From contig DATMLM010000017.1 of the NCBI GenBank assembly GCA_035570055.1, positions 16,968-80,967 on the forward strand: DNA of 64,000 nt. Direction: 5' to 3'. Origin of the DNA: DASRDS01 sp035570055. Lineage in GTDB: Bacteria > Gemmatimonadota > Gemmatimonadetes > Gemmatimonadales > Gemmatimonadaceae. Shown piece after piece: positions 8,521-16,612 of this stretch (position 1 is the stretch's first letter; the number at the start of each line of letters is the position of its first letter). Made by a program: the position numbers and the translations under genes. Under the pieces are notes generated by a model. That model was given only the letters and a program-made list of their open reading frames with translations, made no database searches and was not told the DNA's origin.

Positions 8521-8982
8521 CTACTCCTCTACGCGGCCTCCGGCCGCGAGAATTTTCTCCTTCGCACCCGCGCTCATTCGGACACCGCGGACGGTGACCG
8601 CGCGGGCGAGCTCGCCGGTGGCCAGAATCTTCGGCGCGCCCTTGGACGCTCTCGCCAGTCCGGCATCATAGAGCGCCTGCAGCGTCACCTCCGCGCCCTC
8701 GGGGATCCGGCTCAGCGCATCGAGCCGAATCACCTGCGCCTCCTCACGAAACGGGTTCGTGAAGCCGCGCTTGGGGACACGACGGGTCAGCGGCATCTGG
8801 CCACCCTCGAAATGTGGCTTGTTGCCACCGGGTCCGTGATGGCCTGCGCGCGCCTTGATGCCCTTATTGCCCTTTCCGGAGGTCTTGCCGGTTCCGGAGC
8901 CCGGACCGCGGCCGAGGCGCTTCCGGTTGCGATGAGAGCCGGGCGCCGGGTGCAGCGAGTCGAGACCAATGTGCTCAGTCAT
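8521..8982 (-). CDS. rplO: 50S ribosomal protein L15
   Basis: Large-subunit assembly protein of 153 residues. The N-terminus is the typical Gly/Lys/Arg-rich stretch (RLGRGPGSGTGKTSGKGNKG), followed by GGQMPLTRRVPKRGF. The ATG overlaps the rpmD stop by 8 nt. Confidence 0.97.
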   Translation of the reverse strand: MTEHIGLDSLHPAPGSHRNRKRLGRGPGSGTGKTSGKGNKGIKARAGHHGPGGNKPHFEGGQMPLTRRVPKRGFTNPFREEAQVIRLDALSRIPEGAEVTLQALYDAGLARASKGAPKILATGELARAVTVRGVRMSAGAKEKILAAGGRVEE

Positions 8983-9223
8983 GCTTCTTTACCGAAACTA
9001 AATGGCGGACGTGCTTGAGTTGCCCGGCCAACGAAGGCGTGAATGGCTTGATAACTACGTCCTGATGATGCTTGAGGCCGATCGCCTCGAGCGTCGCCCG
9101 CATGCGGGCCGAGTGGCCGATGCCGGACCGCACTTGGCGGATCTCGACCGTTTTGGCGTCGGTGATTGCCTTCTCGGTCTTGGCGGGGCCGCGACCGGGA
9201 TGCCAGACGAACGTTCTAGGCAT
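8975..9223 (-). CDS. rpmD: 50S ribosomal protein L30
   Basis: An 82-residue L30, somewhat longer than the usual 60. About 20 extra residues (MPRTFVWHPGRGPAKTEKAI) precede the conserved core VRSGIGHSARMRATLEAIGL. The ATG at 9221-9223 overlaps the rpsE stop by 8 nt and is preferred over the upstream in-frame ATG inside rpsE. Its position between rpsE and rplO is canonical. Confidence 0.92.
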   Translation of the reverse strand: MPRTFVWHPGRGPAKTEKAITDAKTVEIRQVRSGIGHSARMRATLEAIGLKHHQDVVIKPFTPSLAGQLKHVRHLVSVKKHD

Positions 9224-10091
9224 GCGCGGCCTCCTTGCCCTTCGCTCTCGACTTGTAGCCAAGCGAAGCGATGTCGATGCCGCGCTCGCGCGCGATCTCC
9301 TCAACGGTCGTCAGGCGATGCAGGCCATCGAGCGCGGCCAGCACCATGTTGTGCGGATTCGTGGAGCCGAGGCTCTTGGTCAGGATGTCCGTAATGCCGG
9401 CGCACTCCATGATCGCGCGCACCGCGCCACCGGCGATGACACCCGCGCCAGGGGCCGCGGGCTTCATTAATACGCGACCGGCGCCGTGCTCACCAACGAC
9501 TTCGTGTGGGATCGTGCCACCCGTCAGCGGAACGTTGGCCATGCGGCGGCGCGCCGCGTCGACCGCCTTCCGGACGGCCTCCGAGACTTCGTTCGCCTTG
9601 CCGGTCGCGAATCCGACGCGCCCCGCTCCGTCACCGACGGCAACGAGCGCGTTGAACGAGAAGCGACGACCACCCTTCACGACTTTCGCCACTCTATTGA
9701 TCGCAATGACATTTTCCAACAGATCGCCACCTTCGCGACCGCCGCTCTCAACGGCACCGCTGGCGCGGCTGTCCCGGGACCGGCGCGCATCGCCTTCGCG
9801 ACCGCCGGGACCACCAGGGCCACCCGGACCACCGCCCGGGCCGCCCGGGCCACGCCCGCGACCGCCCTGACCACCGCCAGGTCCGCGGCCACGGCCACCG
9901 CCGCCACCGCCGCCGCGACCACCGCCGCCACCGCGACCACCACCGCCTCCGCCTCCACCCGGACGACGCGGACCACCGCCACCGCCGCCGCCGCCACCAC
10001 CTGGACGGGGGGGGCCACCACCACTTGGGCGTCCCGGGCCGCTCCCCGACGGACGACGCGGGGGACCTCCACCTGATTGCGATTCAGACAT
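9216..10091 (-). CDS. rpsE: 30S ribosomal protein S5 with long Gly/Arg/Pro-rich N-terminal tail
   Basis: The S5 core begins near residue 124 (LLENVIAINRVAKVVKGGRR) and runs to the end, with GRVGFATGKANEV and GSTNPHNMVLA as in other S5. Residues 1-122 are a low-complexity tail of Gly, Pro and Arg with many RG, RGG and GGP steps and one uninterrupted run of ten Gly. E. coli S5 has only about a dozen residues before the core. The tail is coded in the same frame from a single ATG, 2 bp after the rplR stop, with no closer start codon. S5 lines the mRNA entry site with S3 and S4, so the tail may contact incoming RNA (inference). The coding DNA at 9740-10090 is almost pure G/C. Confidence 0.93.
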   Translation of the reverse strand: MSESQSGGGPPRRPSGSGPGRPSGGGPPRPGGGGGGGGGGPRRPGGGGGGGGRGGGGGRGGGGGGGRGRGPGGGQGGRGRGPGGPGGGPGGPGGPGGREGDARRSRDSRASGAVESGGREGGDLLENVIAINRVAKVVKGGRRFSFNALVAVGDGAGRVGFATGKANEVSEAVRKAVDAARRRMANVPLTGGTIPHEVVGEHGAGRVLMKPAAPGAGVIAGGAVRAIMECAGITDILTKSLGSTNPHNMVLAALDGLHRLTTVEEIARERGIDIASLGYKSRAKGKEAAHA

Positions 10092-10093
10092 CG

Positions 10094-10453
10094 TTAAAAC
10101 TCCAGACCGCCCTCGCGGGCGCCGTCGGCGACCGCTTTGACGCGGCCATGGTATTTGTACCCCGCGCGATCGAACACGACGCGGGTGATGCCGGCTTCCT
10201 TCGCCTTCGCGGCGAGTCGCTTGCCGACCTCGGTCGACTTCTCCGTCTTCTTGCCCTCATCGATGCTGCTGCTCGACACCGTCATGAGGGTCCGCTGCGT
10301 GGCATCATCGACGAGTTGGGCGTAGATGTGCTTGAGCGAGCGGTACACGACGAGACGCGGCCGGTCCGGCGTGCCGGAGATCTTCTTCCGTACGCGGAGG
10401 TGCCGGCGATAGCGATACTCCTCGCGGGTCTTGGGAATCCCGATTCTGCCCAT
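10094..10453 (-). CDS. rplR: 50S ribosomal protein L18
   Basis: 5S-rRNA-binding protein of the central protuberance, 119 residues, ending in the conserved VVFDRAGYKYHGRVKAVADG motif. It overlaps the rplF stop by one base (TAATG). Confidence 0.97.
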   Translation of the reverse strand: MGRIGIPKTREEYRYRRHLRVRKKISGTPDRPRLVVYRSLKHIYAQLVDDATQRTLMTVSSSSIDEGKKTEKSTEVGKRLAAKAKEAGITRVVFDRAGYKYHGRVKAVADGAREGGLEF

Positions 10454-10992
10454 TACTTGCCTCCAGCCTTGCCCGCTTTCCGGCGGATGACTTCACCGAC
10501 GTATTTGATGCCCTTGCCCTTGTACGGCTCGGGTGGTCTCAGTTGTCTCAACTCCGCCGCGACCTGGCCCACGGTCTCCTTGTTGGCTCCTTCAACCACA
10601 ATCGACGTCGGTTGCGGAGCAGAGAGCTTGATGCCCTTCGGCGCGCGGTACTCGACCGGGTGCGAAAAGCCCAAGGCCAGCTGCAGTCCATAGGGACGGG
10701 TCTCGGCCTTGTAGCCAACGCCGACTATTTCCAACTGCTTTTTGTAGCCCGCTGTCACGCCCTCGATCATGTTCGCCACGAGCGTGCGCGTCAGACCGTG
10801 CAGCGCCTTGCTCTGCGGCTCGTCATCCGGACGCGTGACGGCGACCTGGCCGTCGTTGACGGCGACCGTCATGGCCGAGTGAACGGTGCGATCGAGCTCG
10901 CCCCTGGGGCCCTTCACTTTGACGTCGGAACCGTCGACGGTAACGGTGACGCCCTTGGGGATCGCTATCGGTTTCTTGCCAATACGAGACAT
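10453..10992 (-). CDS. rplF: 50S ribosomal protein L6
   Basis: 179 residues starting MSRIGKKPIAIPKGV and ending with PEPYKGKGIKYVGEVIRRKAG, the L6 signature. Binds 23S rRNA near the sarcin-ricin loop and factor-binding site. Lies between rpsH and rplR as in the spc operon. Confidence 0.97.
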   Translation of the reverse strand: MSRIGKKPIAIPKGVTVTVDGSDVKVKGPRGELDRTVHSAMTVAVNDGQVAVTRPDDEPQSKALHGLTRTLVANMIEGVTAGYKKQLEIVGVGYKAETRPYGLQLALGFSHPVEYRAPKGIKLSAPQPTSIVVEGANKETVGQVAAELRQLRPPEPYKGKGIKYVGEVIRRKAGKAGGK

Positions 10993-11003
10993 ATCGAGAT
11001 CCT

Positions 11004-11405
11004 CTACCAGACGACGGCCAAGAGCTCACCGCCTTGCCGCGCGGCTCGTGCTTGGCGGTCGCTCATCAGTCCCTTGGAGGTCGAGAGGATCGCCATGCCC
11101 AGGCCGTTGCGCACGCGCGGGATCTCGTGCACGCCGACGTAGCGGCGGAGGCCCGGTGACGACACGCGGTGCATCTCGCGGATCACCGGTTGCCCGCCCT
11201 GGGCGTACTTGAGGATCACGCGGAGGATCTTATGGCCCTCCTCCGTGCTGATCGTCTTGTAGTCCTGGATCAGCGCGTTCTCCTTGAGCACGCGCGCGAT
11301 CTCGACCTTGAGCTTCGACTGCGGAATATCTACGCGCCGATGCTTCGCGCCGCAGGCATTGCGGATGCGCGTCAGCATATCGGCGATCGGGTCGGTCATC
11401 GTCAT
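11004..11405 (-). CDS. rpsH: 30S ribosomal protein S8
   Basis: 133 residues with MTDPIADMLTRIRNA at the start and GLGMAILSTSKGLMSDRQAR near the end. Binds 16S rRNA helix 21. In E. coli S8 is the translational repressor of the spc operon; whether that holds here cannot be read from the sequence. Confidence 0.97.
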   Translation of the reverse strand: MTMTDPIADMLTRIRNACGAKHRRVDIPQSKLKVEIARVLKENALIQDYKTISTEEGHKILRVILKYAQGGQPVIREMHRVSSPGLRRYVGVHEIPRVRNGLGMAILSTSKGLMSDRQARAARQGGELLAVVW

Positions 11406-11420
11406 GACAAAGTCCTCGCC

Positions 11421-11606
11421 TTACCAGCTCGCCTTGCGGACGCCGGGAATGAAACCGTTGAGGGCCAGCTCGCGGAAGCAGATGCGGCAGAGCCCGAATT
11501 TGCGGAGGAACGCGCGAGCGCGACCACAGCGCTGACAGCGATTGTGCTGACGAACAGCGAACTTCGGCGTCCGCTTGGCTTTCTCGACCATTGCTTTACG
11601 AGCCAC
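11421..11606 (-). CDS. rpsN: 30S ribosomal protein S14, zinc type
   Basis: 61-residue zinc-binding S14 with CxxC...CxxC at C24, C27, C40 and C43. It starts at a GTG (11604-11606) preceded by AGGGAG five bases upstream, a good ribosome binding site. The longer in-frame stretch upstream is inside rplE and is not used. The start overlaps the rplE stop by 11 nt. Confidence 0.94.
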   Translation of the reverse strand: MARKAMVEKAKRTPKFAVRQHNRCQRCGRARAFLRKFGLCRICFRELALNGFIPGVRKASW

Positions 11607-12309
11607 GAGTTGCTCCCTTTTTTTCATCCGTGCGGAACGGGAGTCCGAGCTCCTTGAGGAGCGCGAGCGCCCGGTCATCCCGGCCAGCCGTCGTCACGAA
11701 CGTGACGTCCATTCCATGCACCTGATCGATCATGTCGTAATTGATCTCAGGAAAAATCATCTGCTCTTTGACACCCAACGAATAGTTGCCGCGTCCGTCG
11801 AACGACCGCGTCGACAGCCCACGGAAGTCGCGGATCCGCGGGATCGCGACCGAGACGAACCGGTCGAGGAACTCCCACATCCGCGCGCCGCGCAGCGTCA
11901 CCGCGGCGCCGATCTCCTGGCCCTCACGGAGGCCGAAATTCGCGATCGACTTCTTCGCGCGCTTCCGCACCGGACGCTGGCCGGTGATCACCGCCAGCTC
12001 CTCGACCACTTTGTCGAGGGCTTTCGGCTGCTTGATGGCCTCACCCACGCCGACGTTGACGACGATCTTCATCAGCGCGGGCACCTGGTGGGTGTTCGTC
12101 AACGCGAACTGCTGCATCAGCTTCGGCTTGACCTTCTCAGCGTAGAAGATGCGCATCCGCGGCGGGGGGACCGGCTTGCCGGCGCCCGCGTGCGGGCCGC
12201 GGGGCGCCGCAACCGCTTCTTTCGCGCGTCCCTTCCGGCTCGCGCCGGCAGGTGGTGCGCCGCCCTTTTTCTCTTTTGGCTGCTCTTTGTCTTTCTCTTT
12301 CGTCGCCAT
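11596..12309 (-). CDS. rplE: 50S ribosomal protein L5 with N-terminal extension
   Basis: 5S-rRNA-binding protein. The standard L5 core (about 180 residues) starts near residue 53 (RIFYAEKVKPKLMQQF). Before it is a Lys/Ala/Pro/Gly-rich stretch (MATKEKDKEQPKEKKGG ... GKPVPPPR) absent from common L5. A start at the internal Met52 would give a normal-length protein. I keep the upstream ATG because it lies 9 bp after the rplX stop, but the choice needs peptide data. Confidence 0.9.
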   Translation of the reverse strand: MATKEKDKEQPKEKKGGAPPAGASRKGRAKEAVAAPRGPHAGAGKPVPPPRMRIFYAEKVKPKLMQQFALTNTHQVPALMKIVVNVGVGEAIKQPKALDKVVEELAVITGQRPVRKRAKKSIANFGLREGQEIGAAVTLRGARMWEFLDRFVSVAIPRIRDFRGLSTRSFDGRGNYSLGVKEQMIFPEINYDMIDQVHGMDVTFVTTAGRDDRALALLKELGLPFRTDEKKGATRGS

Positions 12310-12318
12310 AGCGCTCCC

Positions 12319-12720
12319 TTACTGCTGCACGCGGGGGATCGCCCCGCCACCTTTGACACTCAACCGCTCTTTCGTGCCGTCCTCGTCGATCCGCATGGCG
12401 ATGCGTGTCGCCGCACCGGAGTCCGGATCCATGAGCATCACGTTCGACACGTGCACGGGGGCGGGCATCTCCATGATGCCACCCTGATCATCCGGCCCGC
12501 GGGCTTTGCGGTGCCGCTTGACGATGTTCACGCCGTCGATCTTGACGCGGCCCGTCTTGCGGAAGACCTGAATCACTTTCCCTTCCTTCCCACGGTCGTC
12601 GCCGCGCATCACCCGGACGGTGTCGCCCTTGGTGATCCGCATCTTCAGGCGTTCGACATTGCGCTCATGTCGAACCTGATTCTTGCGCTTGGCGGTCTTT
12701 TTGTGTTTTAAAATGCGCAT
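12319..12720 (-). CDS. rplX: 50S ribosomal protein L24
   Basis: 133 residues. The KOW motif region (MRITKGDTVRVMRGDDRGKE) starts at about residue 27 after a basic 26-residue extension rich in Lys and Arg. Early assembly protein at the tunnel exit. The internal Met27 is an alternative start. Confidence 0.93.
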   Translation of the reverse strand: MRILKHKKTAKRKNQVRHERNVERLKMRITKGDTVRVMRGDDRGKEGKVIQVFRKTGRVKIDGVNIVKRHRKARGPDDQGGIMEMPAPVHVSNVMLMDPDSGAATRIAMRIDEDGTKERLSVKGGGAIPRVQQ

Positions 12721-12722
12721 GA

Positions 12723-13091
12723 CTACAAGACCTCAGGGGCCAACGACACGATTTTCATGTATTTCTTTTCGCGAAGCTCTCTGGCAACCGGGCCGAAGAT
12801 ACGGGTGGCGCGGGGCTCGCCGGCTTCGTTGATAATCACCACGGCATTTTCGTCGAACCGGATGTAGCTGCCATCTTTGCGACGGGTCTCCTTCGCCGTG
12901 CGCACGACCACCGCACGGGCGACGTCGGATTTCTTGACGGTGCCGTTCGGCAGGGCGTCCTTGACCGCGACGATGACCGTGTCACCGAGCCCGGCGTAGC
13001 GACGACGGGTCCCGCCGAGCACACGGATGACCAGCGCGCGCTTGGCGCCACTGTTGTCCGCGACCTTGACGATGGATTCCTGTTGAATCAT
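12723..13091 (-). CDS. rplN: 50S ribosomal protein L14
   Basis: 122 residues, starting MIQQESIVKVADNSGAKRAL and containing GTVKKSDVARAVVVRT, both hallmark L14 strings. ATG overlaps the rpsQ stop (ATGA). Confidence 0.97.
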   Translation of the reverse strand: MIQQESIVKVADNSGAKRALVIRVLGGTRRRYAGLGDTVIVAVKDALPNGTVKKSDVARAVVVRTAKETRRKDGSYIRFDENAVVIINEAGEPRATRIFGPVARELREKKYMKIVSLAPEVL

Positions 13092-13363
13092 CGGGCACGC
13101 TCGAGGATCTCGACGACACGCCAGCGCTTGTCCTTCGACAACGGACGGGTCTCCATGATGCGCACGACGTCCCCGGCCTTCGACGCGTTCTGTTCGTCGT
13201 GGGCCTTAAAGTGCTTGGTCCGCGTGATCATCTTGCCGTAGGTCGGGTGCGGCACGCGCCGCTGGATCGCCACGACCACCGTCTTCTGCATCTTGTCGCT
13301 CACGACGGTTCCCACCCGCGTCTTGCGGTGGCCGCGGTGCTCTTGAACTTGCTGCTCACTCAT
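13088..13363 (-). CDS. rpsQ: 30S ribosomal protein S17
   Basis: 91 residues with the S17 core GTVVSDKMQKTVVVAIQRRV and GDVVRIMETRPLSKDKRW. I start at the ATG of MSEQQVQEH (13361-13363), which overlaps the rpmC stop by 8 nt; an upstream ATG would add six residues inside rpmC. Confidence 0.95.
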   Translation of the reverse strand: MSEQQVQEHRGHRKTRVGTVVSDKMQKTVVVAIQRRVPHPTYGKMITRTKHFKAHDEQNASKAGDVVRIMETRPLSKDKRWRVVEILERAR

Positions 13364-13553
13364 GGGAACGCTCACGTTCACGAAGAATAGTTTTCAGGCG
13401 CGCGATGTCCTTGCGCAGCCAGCGGAGCTCGAGCGGCTTGTCCAGCGTCTCGGTCGCTCCGCGGAACCGTAGCCGGAACCGCGACTCTTCCTTCTCGGCG
13501 ATCAGCGCCTGGATGTCGGCGTCGCTCATCTGCCGGATCTCTTCAGTTTGCAT
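13356..13553 (-). CDS. rpmC: 50S ribosomal protein L29
   Basis: 65-residue two-helix protein at the tunnel exit; MSDADIQALIAEKEESRFRL and RWLRKDIARLKTILRER match the family. Overlaps rplP by 11 nt. Confidence 0.95.
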   Translation of the reverse strand: MQTEEIRQMSDADIQALIAEKEESRFRLRFRGATETLDKPLELRWLRKDIARLKTILRERERSHE

Positions 13554-13971
13554 CCGTGTGCGCCTCCTCTCGAACGACGAACTTCGACTTCACGCCGAGC
13601 TTGGCGGCGGCCAACCCCATCGCGTGTTTCGCGACTTCCGGCGTCACGCCCTCGAGCTCGAACATCACGCGGCCGGGCTTGACCACAGCCACCCAGCCTT
13701 CCGGCGATCCCTTGCCCTTTCCCATTCGCGTCTCGGCCGGTTTCTTCGTGATCGGCTTGTCCGGGAAAATGCGAATCCAGACTTTGCCGCCACGCTTGAT
13801 ATGGCGGGTGAGCGCGACACGGGCGGCCTCGATCTGCCGATTGGAAACCCAACCGGGTTCTAGGGCCTGCAGACCGTAATGGCCGTTCACCACCGTGTTG
13901 CCACGCGTGGCGAGGCCGGTCGTGCGGCCTTTGAACATCTTTCTGTACTTGACTCGTTTTGGACTCAGCAT
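13543..13971 (-). CDS. rplP: 50S ribosomal protein L16
   Basis: 142 residues, with MLSPKRVKYRKMFKGRTTGL at the start, RHIKRGGKVWIRIFPDKPIT in the body and MGKGKGSPEGWVAVVKPGR, all L16 signatures. Binds near the A-site tRNA elbow. Confidence 0.97.
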   Translation of the reverse strand: MLSPKRVKYRKMFKGRTTGLATRGNTVVNGHYGLQALEPGWVSNRQIEAARVALTRHIKRGGKVWIRIFPDKPITKKPAETRMGKGKGSPEGWVAVVKPGRVMFELEGVTPEVAKHAMGLAAAKLGVKSKFVVREEAHTDAN

Positions 13972-13976
13972 CGGCG

Positions 13977-14636
13977 TCAGGTCCCCGTCGAATACGTCTT
14001 GCCGCGACGGTCTTCAACGATCTCACCCTTGAAGATCCACACTTTCACGCCAATCGTGCCGAAGGTCGTCTTGGCCGTCGACGTCGCGTAATCGATGTCG
14101 GCTCGCAACGTGTGGAGCGGGACACGGCCTTCATGATAGCCTTCGACCCGCGCGATCTCGGCGCCACCCAAGCGGCCGCCACATTTGATCTTGATGCCTT
14201 GGGCGCCCATGCGCATCGCGCTCTGCACCGCGCGCTTCATGGCGCGGCGGAACGAGATACGCTGCGCGAGCTGGTTCGCGACATTGTCAGCGACCAACTG
14301 CGCATCGAGCTCGGGGCGCTTGATCTCTTCGACGTTGATCCCGACTTCTTTGCCCGAGAGCTGGGTCAGCTCATCGCGGAGCTTGTCGACTTCGGCGCCC
14401 TTTTTCCCGATGACCACACCCGGGCGGGCCGTGTGCACGGTCACGACGACCTTGCCCGGCTTGCGCTCAATATGGATGTCGGCGATCGCCGCGTGACCGA
14501 CGCGCGCCTTCAAGTACTTGCGGAGCAGCTCGTCTTCCTTGAGCAGCGCCGGGAAGTCGCGGTTGGCGTACCAGCGCGAGCGCCACTGCTTCGAGACGCC
14601 GAGGCGGAAGCCGATCGGGTTTGTTTTCTGGCCCAT
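13977..14636 (-). CDS. rpsC: 30S ribosomal protein S3
   Basis: 219 residues starting MGQKTNPIGFRLGVSKQWRS. The KH domain motif VIGKKGAEVDKL is present, followed by GGRLGGAEIARVEGYHEGRV. Forms the mRNA entry pore with S4 and S5. Its ATG overlaps the rplV stop by one base. Confidence 0.97.
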   Translation of the reverse strand: MGQKTNPIGFRLGVSKQWRSRWYANRDFPALLKEDELLRKYLKARVGHAAIADIHIERKPGKVVVTVHTARPGVVIGKKGAEVDKLRDELTQLSGKEVGINVEEIKRPELDAQLVADNVANQLAQRISFRRAMKRAVQSAMRMGAQGIKIKCGGRLGGAEIARVEGYHEGRVPLHTLRADIDYATSTAKTTFGTIGVKVWIFKGEIVEDRRGKTYSTGT

Positions 14637-15136
14637 TATGCTTTCTCCTTCTTGCTCGTCGCCTTCGGCGACTTCGCCTTGCCGCTCGCCTTCGGCTTCG
14701 CGGCTTTCGGTGCGCTCTCCGTGCTTGGTGACTTACCGGTAGCCTTGCTCTTGGGCGTTGCGCGCGCAGCGCGCACGCGCTTTTCGCGCTCACTCACGAT
14801 GATCTCGACGTGCGACGTCCGCTTGAGCACTTGCGTGGCACGACCCATGGCCGCGGGCGTGAAGCGCTTGAGCTTCGGCCCTTCGTTCACGATCGCCTTC
14901 TTGATGTAGAGCATGTCGACATCGACCGTCTCATTCGCGTTCCGCGCCTTGTACTCGGCGTTGGCGATGGCCGAATGCAGAACCTTCGCGATCTCGCGCG
15001 AGGCGTGCTTCTTGGAGAACTTGAGCAGCGCGACGGCTTCGTTCACGTCCTTGCCGCGGATCTGGTCGATGACCAGCCGCATTTTGTACGGCGACTGCCG
15101 CGTCGTCCGCTGAATCGCCCGCACGTCGGTCGCCAT
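14636..15136 (-). CDS. rplV: 50S ribosomal protein L22 with Lys/Ala/Ser C-terminal tail
   Basis: Residues 1-118 are a normal L22, with the tunnel-lining loop GPKLKRFTPAAMGRATQVLK and the ending SHVEIIVSE. Residues 119-166 are an added Lys/Ala/Pro/Ser-rich tail. The start at 15134-15136 is supported by GGGAGG nine bases upstream; the longer frame overlaps rpsS and is not needed. Confidence 0.95.
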   Translation of the reverse strand: MATDVRAIQRTTRQSPYKMRLVIDQIRGKDVNEAVALLKFSKKHASREIAKVLHSAIANAEYKARNANETVDVDMLYIKKAIVNEGPKLKRFTPAAMGRATQVLKRTSHVEIIVSEREKRVRAARATPKSKATGKSPSTESAPKAAKPKASGKAKSPKATSKKEKA

Positions 15137-15137
15137 G

Positions 15138-15485
15138 CTACTTGCCTCCCTTTGATGGGGCACCGCCACCAGCCGCCGGAGCGGCAGGCGCGGCCGGGAC
15201 GCCGGCGGCCTTCTTGTCCGTGACCTTGCCCGCGTGACCGCGGAACAGCCGGGTCGGCGCGAACTCGCCGAGCTTGTGCCCGACCATGTTCTCGGTCACG
15301 TACACGGGGATGAACTTGTTGCCGTTGTGCACCGCGAACGTGTGCCCGACGAAATCCGGGATGACGGTGCTCGAACGCGACCACGTCTTCACGACGCGCT
15401 TGTCGTTGCGACCGGCGTTCATCGCGCCGACCTTCTTGATCAAGCTGTCGTGGACGTACGGTCCTTTATGTACGCTTCTCGCCAT
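15138..15485 (-). CDS. rpsS: 30S ribosomal protein S19 with C-terminal tail
   Basis: Starts MARSVHKGPYVHDSLIKKV; the core runs to LGEFAPTRLFRGHAGK (about residue 87). Some 25 Ala/Pro/Gly-rich residues with a lysine end follow. ATG overlaps the rplB stop by one base (TAATG). Confidence 0.96.
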   Translation of the reverse strand: MARSVHKGPYVHDSLIKKVGAMNAGRNDKRVVKTWSRSSTVIPDFVGHTFAVHNGNKFIPVYVTENMVGHKLGEFAPTRLFRGHAGKVTDKKAAGVPAAPAAPAAGGGAPSKGGK

Positions 15486-16315
15486 TATTGAGTCGCCTTG
15501 CCGCGCTTGCGGCCACGAACGATCAGGCGCTGAGACGCCTTCTTCGTGTGTCGGGTCTTCACACCTTCTTTCTTGCCCCACGGGCTCACGACGTTCCGGC
15601 CACCGCGCGTGCGGCCGCCGTGCGGGTGATCCACGGGGTTCATGACTTCACCACGAACCTTGGGCCGCCGTCCCAGCCAGCGGGTCTTGCCCGCCTTGCC
15701 CCAGGACAGCAGCTCGTGCTCGGCGTTGCCGACCGTGCCAACCGTCGCGAGACAGTCGCCATGGATCATCCGCATCTCGGTCGACCGCATGCGGACGGTC
15801 ACGTAGTCGCCCTCTTTCGCGACAACCTCGATGGACGTTCCGGCTGAGCGAGCGACCTGGCCGCCCTTCCCCTTCTTGAGCTCGACGTTGTGCACGTCGG
15901 TGCCGAGCGGGATCTCACGCAGCGGGATCGCGTTGCCGATGCGGACATCGGCGCCCGGGCCCGACACGATCGTGTCGCCGACCTTGAGGCCGCGCGGGTG
16001 CAGGATATACCGCTTCTCGCCGTCGGCGTACTCGACGAGCGCGATGCGGGCCGAGCGGTTCGGATCGTACTCGATCTCGCGCACCGTCGCGGCGATGCCG
16101 TGCTTGTTACGGCGGAAATCGATGATCCGATACTTCTGCTTGTGCCCGCCGCCCAGGCGGCGCATCGAGATATGGCCGTGGTTGTCGCGGCCGCCCGACT
16201 TCTTGAGCGGCTCGACCAACGACTTCTCGGGATGGTCGCGCGTGATCTCCGCGAAATCCGAAACCGAGCGGAATCGCGAGCTCTTCGTGACCGGCTTGAA
16301 TTGACGAATCGCCAT
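15485..16315 (-). CDS. rplB: 50S ribosomal protein L2
   Basis: 276 residues, starting MAIRQFKPVTKSSRFRSVSD. The peptidyl-transferase-proximal region GEVMNPVDHPHGGRTRGGRN includes the conserved histidine needed for activity. Ends KKASQRLIVRGRKRG. Confidence 0.98.
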   Translation of the reverse strand: MAIRQFKPVTKSSRFRSVSDFAEITRDHPEKSLVEPLKKSGGRDNHGHISMRRLGGGHKQKYRIIDFRRNKHGIAATVREIEYDPNRSARIALVEYADGEKRYILHPRGLKVGDTIVSGPGADVRIGNAIPLREIPLGTDVHNVELKKGKGGQVARSAGTSIEVVAKEGDYVTVRMRSTEMRMIHGDCLATVGTVGNAEHELLSWGKAGKTRWLGRRPKVRGEVMNPVDHPHGGRTRGGRNVVSPWGKKEGVKTRHTKKASQRLIVRGRKRGKATQ

Positions 16316-16321
16316 GAACCG

Positions 16322-16609
16322 TTAACCCTCGAAGACATCGATCGAATCACCCTCGCGCAGGGTGACGATCGCCTTCTTCCAATCGTGGCGCCGGCCGGCG
16401 CTGCGGCCGACCCGGCGGATCTTGCCGCGCTGATTCGACGTCCAGACGCCCGTGACTTTCACGCCGAACAGCGACTCGATCGCCTGGCGGATCGCCGGCT
16501 TCGTCGCCGTCGGCGCGACCTCGAACGTGTACTCGCCGCGCTCTTGATAGGCGGCCGAGCTCTGCTCGGTCACGAGCGGGCGGATGATCGTGCGATGCAA
16601 TGCGGGCAT
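16322..16609 (-). CDS. rplW: 50S ribosomal protein L23
   Basis: 95 residues: HRTIIRPLVTEQSSA at the start, FGVKVTGVWTSNQRGKIRRV in the body. Trigger factor and SRP docking protein at the tunnel exit. Confidence 0.95.
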   Translation of the reverse strand: MPALHRTIIRPLVTEQSSAAYQERGEYTFEVAPTATKPAIRQAIESLFGVKVTGVWTSNQRGKIRRVGRSAGRRHDWKKAIVTLREGDSIDVFEG

Positions 16610-16612
16610 CTG

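Noticed and set aside
9740..10090. Near-pure G/C simple-sequence DNA, possible microsatellite or CRISPR-like array
   Set aside because: It is coding DNA for the Gly/Arg/Pro tail of S5; no spacer/repeat periodicity.
11953..12309. Possible frameshift or fusion explaining the extra L5 N-terminus
   Set aside because: The extension is in frame from an ATG 9 bp after rplX, and other r-proteins here have similar tails.
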